Below, one piece after another: positions 62,550 through 64,000 of a stretch of 64,000 nucleotides of DNA. Source of the stretch: Rhodococcoides kroppenstedtii (GTDB taxonomy: Bacteria > Actinomycetota > Actinomycetes > Mycobacteriales > Mycobacteriaceae). Below the pieces are notes generated by a model. The model was not told where the DNA came from. It ran no database searches and worked only from the letters and a program-made list of their open reading frames with translations. Within the stretch, counting starts at the first letter, position 1; each line of letters begins with the position of its first letter. The stretch spans positions 62,001 to 126,000 of the forward strand of contig NZ_FOJN01000005.1 in assembly GCF_900111805.1 (NCBI RefSeq). The letters are read 5' to 3'. Position numbers and translations under genes: made by a program.

Positions 62550-63852
62550 TGTCGAGGAACCCGCCTTCGACCTTCTGAATGTTGTCCAGGTGGGTCTGAT
62601 AGTTGTCCGTGAAGAGCGTGTCGCCCTGCGCGTTGATGGTCACGAAGTAGAGCCAGTTGCCCGGTTCCGGATTCTCGGCGGCCTGCACGGCGCCGACGCC
62701 CGGGGAGCAGATCGGGGTGGCCGGCAGACCCTCGCTCGCGTACGTGTTCCACGGGGTCACCGTGCCGCGGTCGACGTCCGTGGTGGCCACCTCGGTGGTG
62801 TCCAGCGCGTAGTTGACGGTGGAGTCGAATTCGAGCTTCTGCCCGATGGCCAGCCGGTTGAGGATGACGCGGGCCACCTTGGCGAAATCCTGTGGCAGGG
62901 ACTCGCGTTCGATGAGCGACGCCGCGACCAGCACCTGGTAGGGGTCCAGGCCGGAGTTCGCGCCGGTCTCGAGCAGTCCGGTGCTCTCGTAGAGTTCGGC
63001 GCTCTCGGTGACCAGCTGACGGATCATCTCCGCGGGCGAGGCACTGGGGTCGACGTTCCAGGTGCCGGCAGCGATGAGCCCCTCGAGCTGGCGATCGCGA
63101 TCGGGGACGCGAGAGACGGCGTCGCGGGCCCAGTCGGCGACACCGAGCTCGGCGGGATCGCCCGCCCCGGCTTCGTCGAGCTGCTGATAGGTCACGCACG
63201 GAACACCCTCGCCCACAGCGCAACTCGCCTCGGAGATCAGGGTGTAGATGCCCTTGCGCACCGCGCCGGTGTTGACGTCGGTGGTGTCGTGCAGCTGCCG
63301 CCCCTCGGCGATCTGGATCTGACCCACACGCGCGGCGGGGTCCACCAGCGTGGCCACCGCATCCGCGGCCGGTAGCCCCTCCTGCAACCGGTAGTAACCC
63401 GGCTGGACCGCGGTGATCGCCGAATTCTGCAGTGCCGCTTCGTAGAACGCGGCGGACGATGCGGTGACACCCTTGTCGGCCATCTCCCCCGCGATCTGCT
63501 CCGCGGTGTCTCCGGGTTGGACCGCGACGACGACGGTGGCGCCGCCGGGTCCGGCGAAGTCCGCCGCGGGCTCGGCGCCACCCCGGAACGCCGAGAACGC
63601 CCACACTCCGGCCGCGCCGACGAGCACCACGAGTGCGATCACCGCGAGACCTCCGACGATCCGTGCGCGACGCTTGCGGCCCTCCGCGGCCCGGCGGCGT
63701 CGGGCACCGGCCCGGCCGGCCTCCGGTGCGGGCGCGCCTCGATCACCCACCGGTCGTGGCCGGCCTTCCCGCGCACCGTCGCGTGCTCGGCCGTCCCGCG
63801 CTCGTCCGTCGCGAACCACGGGGATGCGGTCGGTGTCCCACTCGTCGTTCAC
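62539..63852 (-). CDS. mltG: Endolytic murein transglycosylase MltG
   Basis: MltG cleaves nascent peptidoglycan at the membrane and releases strands. The 437 residues have a charged N-terminus with GRARDGRARDGAREGR repeats, one membrane helix about 65-88 (IVGGLAVIALVVLVGAAGVW), a LysM-like segment VVVAVQPGDTAEQIAGEMAD, and the YceG domain with the catalytic Glu in VAASLIERESLPQDFAKVARVILNRL. It ends with NTYASEGLPATPICSPG and FVTINAQGDTLFTDNYQTH. The start is GTG 63852. Its ribosome site and start codon are tandemly triplicated upstream (63847-63924), with the copies in different frames. Order ruvX-mltG-aroE is conserved. Confidence 0.95.
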   Translation of the reverse strand: MNDEWDTDRIPVVRDGRARDGRARDGAREGRPRPVGDRGAPAPEAGRAGARRRRAAEGRKRRARIVGGLAVIALVVLVGAAGVWAFSAFRGGAEPAADFAGPGGATVVVAVQPGDTAEQIAGEMADKGVTASSAAFYEAALQNSAITAVQPGYYRLQEGLPAADAVATLVDPAARVGQIQIAEGRQLHDTTDVNTGAVRKGIYTLISEASCAVGEGVPCVTYQQLDEAGAGDPAELGVADWARDAVSRVPDRDRQLEGLIAAGTWNVDPSASPAEMIRQLVTESAELYESTGLLETGANSGLDPYQVLVAASLIERESLPQDFAKVARVILNRLAIGQKLEFDSTVNYALDTTEVATTDVDRGTVTPWNTYASEGLPATPICSPGVGAVQAAENPEPGNWLYFVTINAQGDTLFTDNYQTHLDNIQKVEGGFLDSGR

Positions 63853-63878
63853 TGCGTGGCTCCTGCGCCGTTGTTCAC
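63849..63878 (-). CDS. Mini-ORF 2 (9 codons) within the junction repeat
   Basis: GTG at 63878 opens a frame for MNNGAGATQ and stops in a TGA overlapping the mltG GTG (GTGA). It has GGAG at good spacing. It copies the C-terminal end of RuvX (GAGATQ). It probably acts as a ribosome relay rather than making a functional peptide; translation is not proven. Confidence 0.4.
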   Translation of the reverse strand: MNNGAGATQ

Positions 63879-63904
63879 TGCGTGGCTCCTGCGCCGTTGT
63901 TCAC
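63875..63904 (-). CDS. Mini-ORF 1 (9 codons) within the junction repeat
   Basis: GTG at 63904 overlaps the ruvX stop (GTGA) and encodes the same peptide as mini-ORF 2, MNNGAGATQ, ending in a TGA that overlaps the next GTG. It is the first of two relay frames between ruvX and mltG. Translation is not proven. Confidence 0.4.
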   Translation of the reverse strand: MNNGAGATQ

Positions 63905-64000
63905 TGCGTGGCTCCCGCGCCGTCGTCACCGTTGTCGGGCATCGGTGCCCCCTCCGTCTCGTTCGGCGCGGTCGTCTCGTCGCGCCCGGGCCGCCGACGC
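63901..64000 (-). CDS. ruvX: RuvX (YqgF-like) C-terminal tail, cut by window edge
   Basis: The last 32 codons of a gene run in from the right edge and end RRRPGRDETTAPNETEGAP then MPDNGDDGAGATQ before a TGA overlapping the first GTG of the junction repeat. The visible part is a disordered tail with no domain. RuvX (Holliday junction resolvase-like, pre-16S rRNA processing) is inferred only from the conserved order ruvX-mltG-aroE. Another upstream gene cannot be excluded. Confidence 0.6.
   Translation of the reverse strand, partial: RRRPGRDETTAPNETEGAPMPDNGDDGAGATQ

Larger units (their letters stand above)
63847..63924 (-). repeat. 26-bp x 3 tandem repeat of the ruvX/mltG stop-start junction
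   Basis: Three adjacent 26-bp copies (63847-63872, 63873-63898, 63899-63924) differ by only two substitutions in the third. On the minus strand each contains CAGGAG or CGGGAG, then CCACGCA, then GTGAAC. That is a ribosome site, a GTG start and an overlapping TGA stop. Because 26 is not a multiple of three, each GTG opens a new frame. Confidence 0.9.

Overview
This 64 kb window is a high-GC (roughly 70%), densely packed stretch of core actinobacterial chromosome. The gene order matches the Mycobacteriales closely: suf operon, mptB/ABC/ctaA, pentose-phosphate operon, gap-pgk-tpiA, whiA-yvcK-rapZ-uvrC, rib cluster, metK-coaBC-rpoZ-gmk-mihF, pyr operon, nusB-efp-pepQ and aro operon. A mannosyltransferase of lipomannan synthesis (MptB type), mIHF and many leaderless starts point to a mycolate-containing actinobacterium, most likely Nocardiaceae (Rhodococcus-like). 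It is not Mycobacterium tuberculosis: SufB has no intein, lprG-P55 is absent from the rib cluster, and the pyr and aro blocks, which lie far apart in M. tuberculosis, are contiguous here. I saw no insertion sequence, prophage, CRISPR array, tRNA, rRNA or integrated island.

Layout. 1-4431 (minus): Fe-S cluster assembly, sufR-sufB-sufD-sufC-sufS (sufS runs off the left edge). 4539-9153 (plus): mptB, an ABC exporter pair and heme A synthase ctaA. 9117-11603: a small conserved protein, a quinone reductase and heme O synthase ctaB. 11794-18207 (plus): tkt-tal-zwf-opcA-pgl. 18481-24679 (minus): ppc, secG, tpiA, pgk, gap. 24822-29939 (minus): uvrC, rapZ, yvcK, whiA. 30058-32034 (plus): a lipoprotein gamma-glutamyltransferase. 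32031-45837 (minus): a long overlapping series running mihF, gmk, rpoZ, coaBC, metK, priA, fmt, rsmB, an SGNH lipoprotein, rpe, ribD, ribE, ribBA, ribH and a PH-domain protein. 46056-54833 (minus): pyrR-pyrB-pyrC-PH-like-carA-carB-pyrF. 54934-57291 (minus): pepQ, efp, nusB. 57383-57919 (plus): a small membrane protein. 57924-64000 (minus): ruvX (partial), mltG, aroE, prepilin peptidase, aroC, aroK, aroB.

The genes supply NADPH and pentoses, lower glycolysis and anaplerosis, pyrimidine, riboflavin, chorismate, CoA and S-adenosylmethionine synthesis, Fe-S clusters and heme A for cytochrome oxidase. Translational coupling is the rule: most neighbouring genes overlap by ATGA, GTGA or TGATG.

The most interesting signals are regulatory. 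(1) A 26-bp tandem triplication of the ruvX/mltG stop-start junction creates two 9-codon mini-ORFs in a chain of GTGA overlaps. (2) A PyrR-binding hairpin with a CNGNGA hexaloop sits directly before the pyrR Shine-Dalgarno. (3) A SufR-type operator overlaps the proposed sufR GTG start. (4) Several TANNNT boxes lie 6-8 nt before start codons, implying leaderless mRNAs. (5) Strong hairpin terminators lie after tpiA, pyrF and ppc and between the membrane protein gene and aroB. (6) Inverted repeats lie in front of ctaB and between the 126-aa gene and qor. I found no wholly new multi-gene system here.
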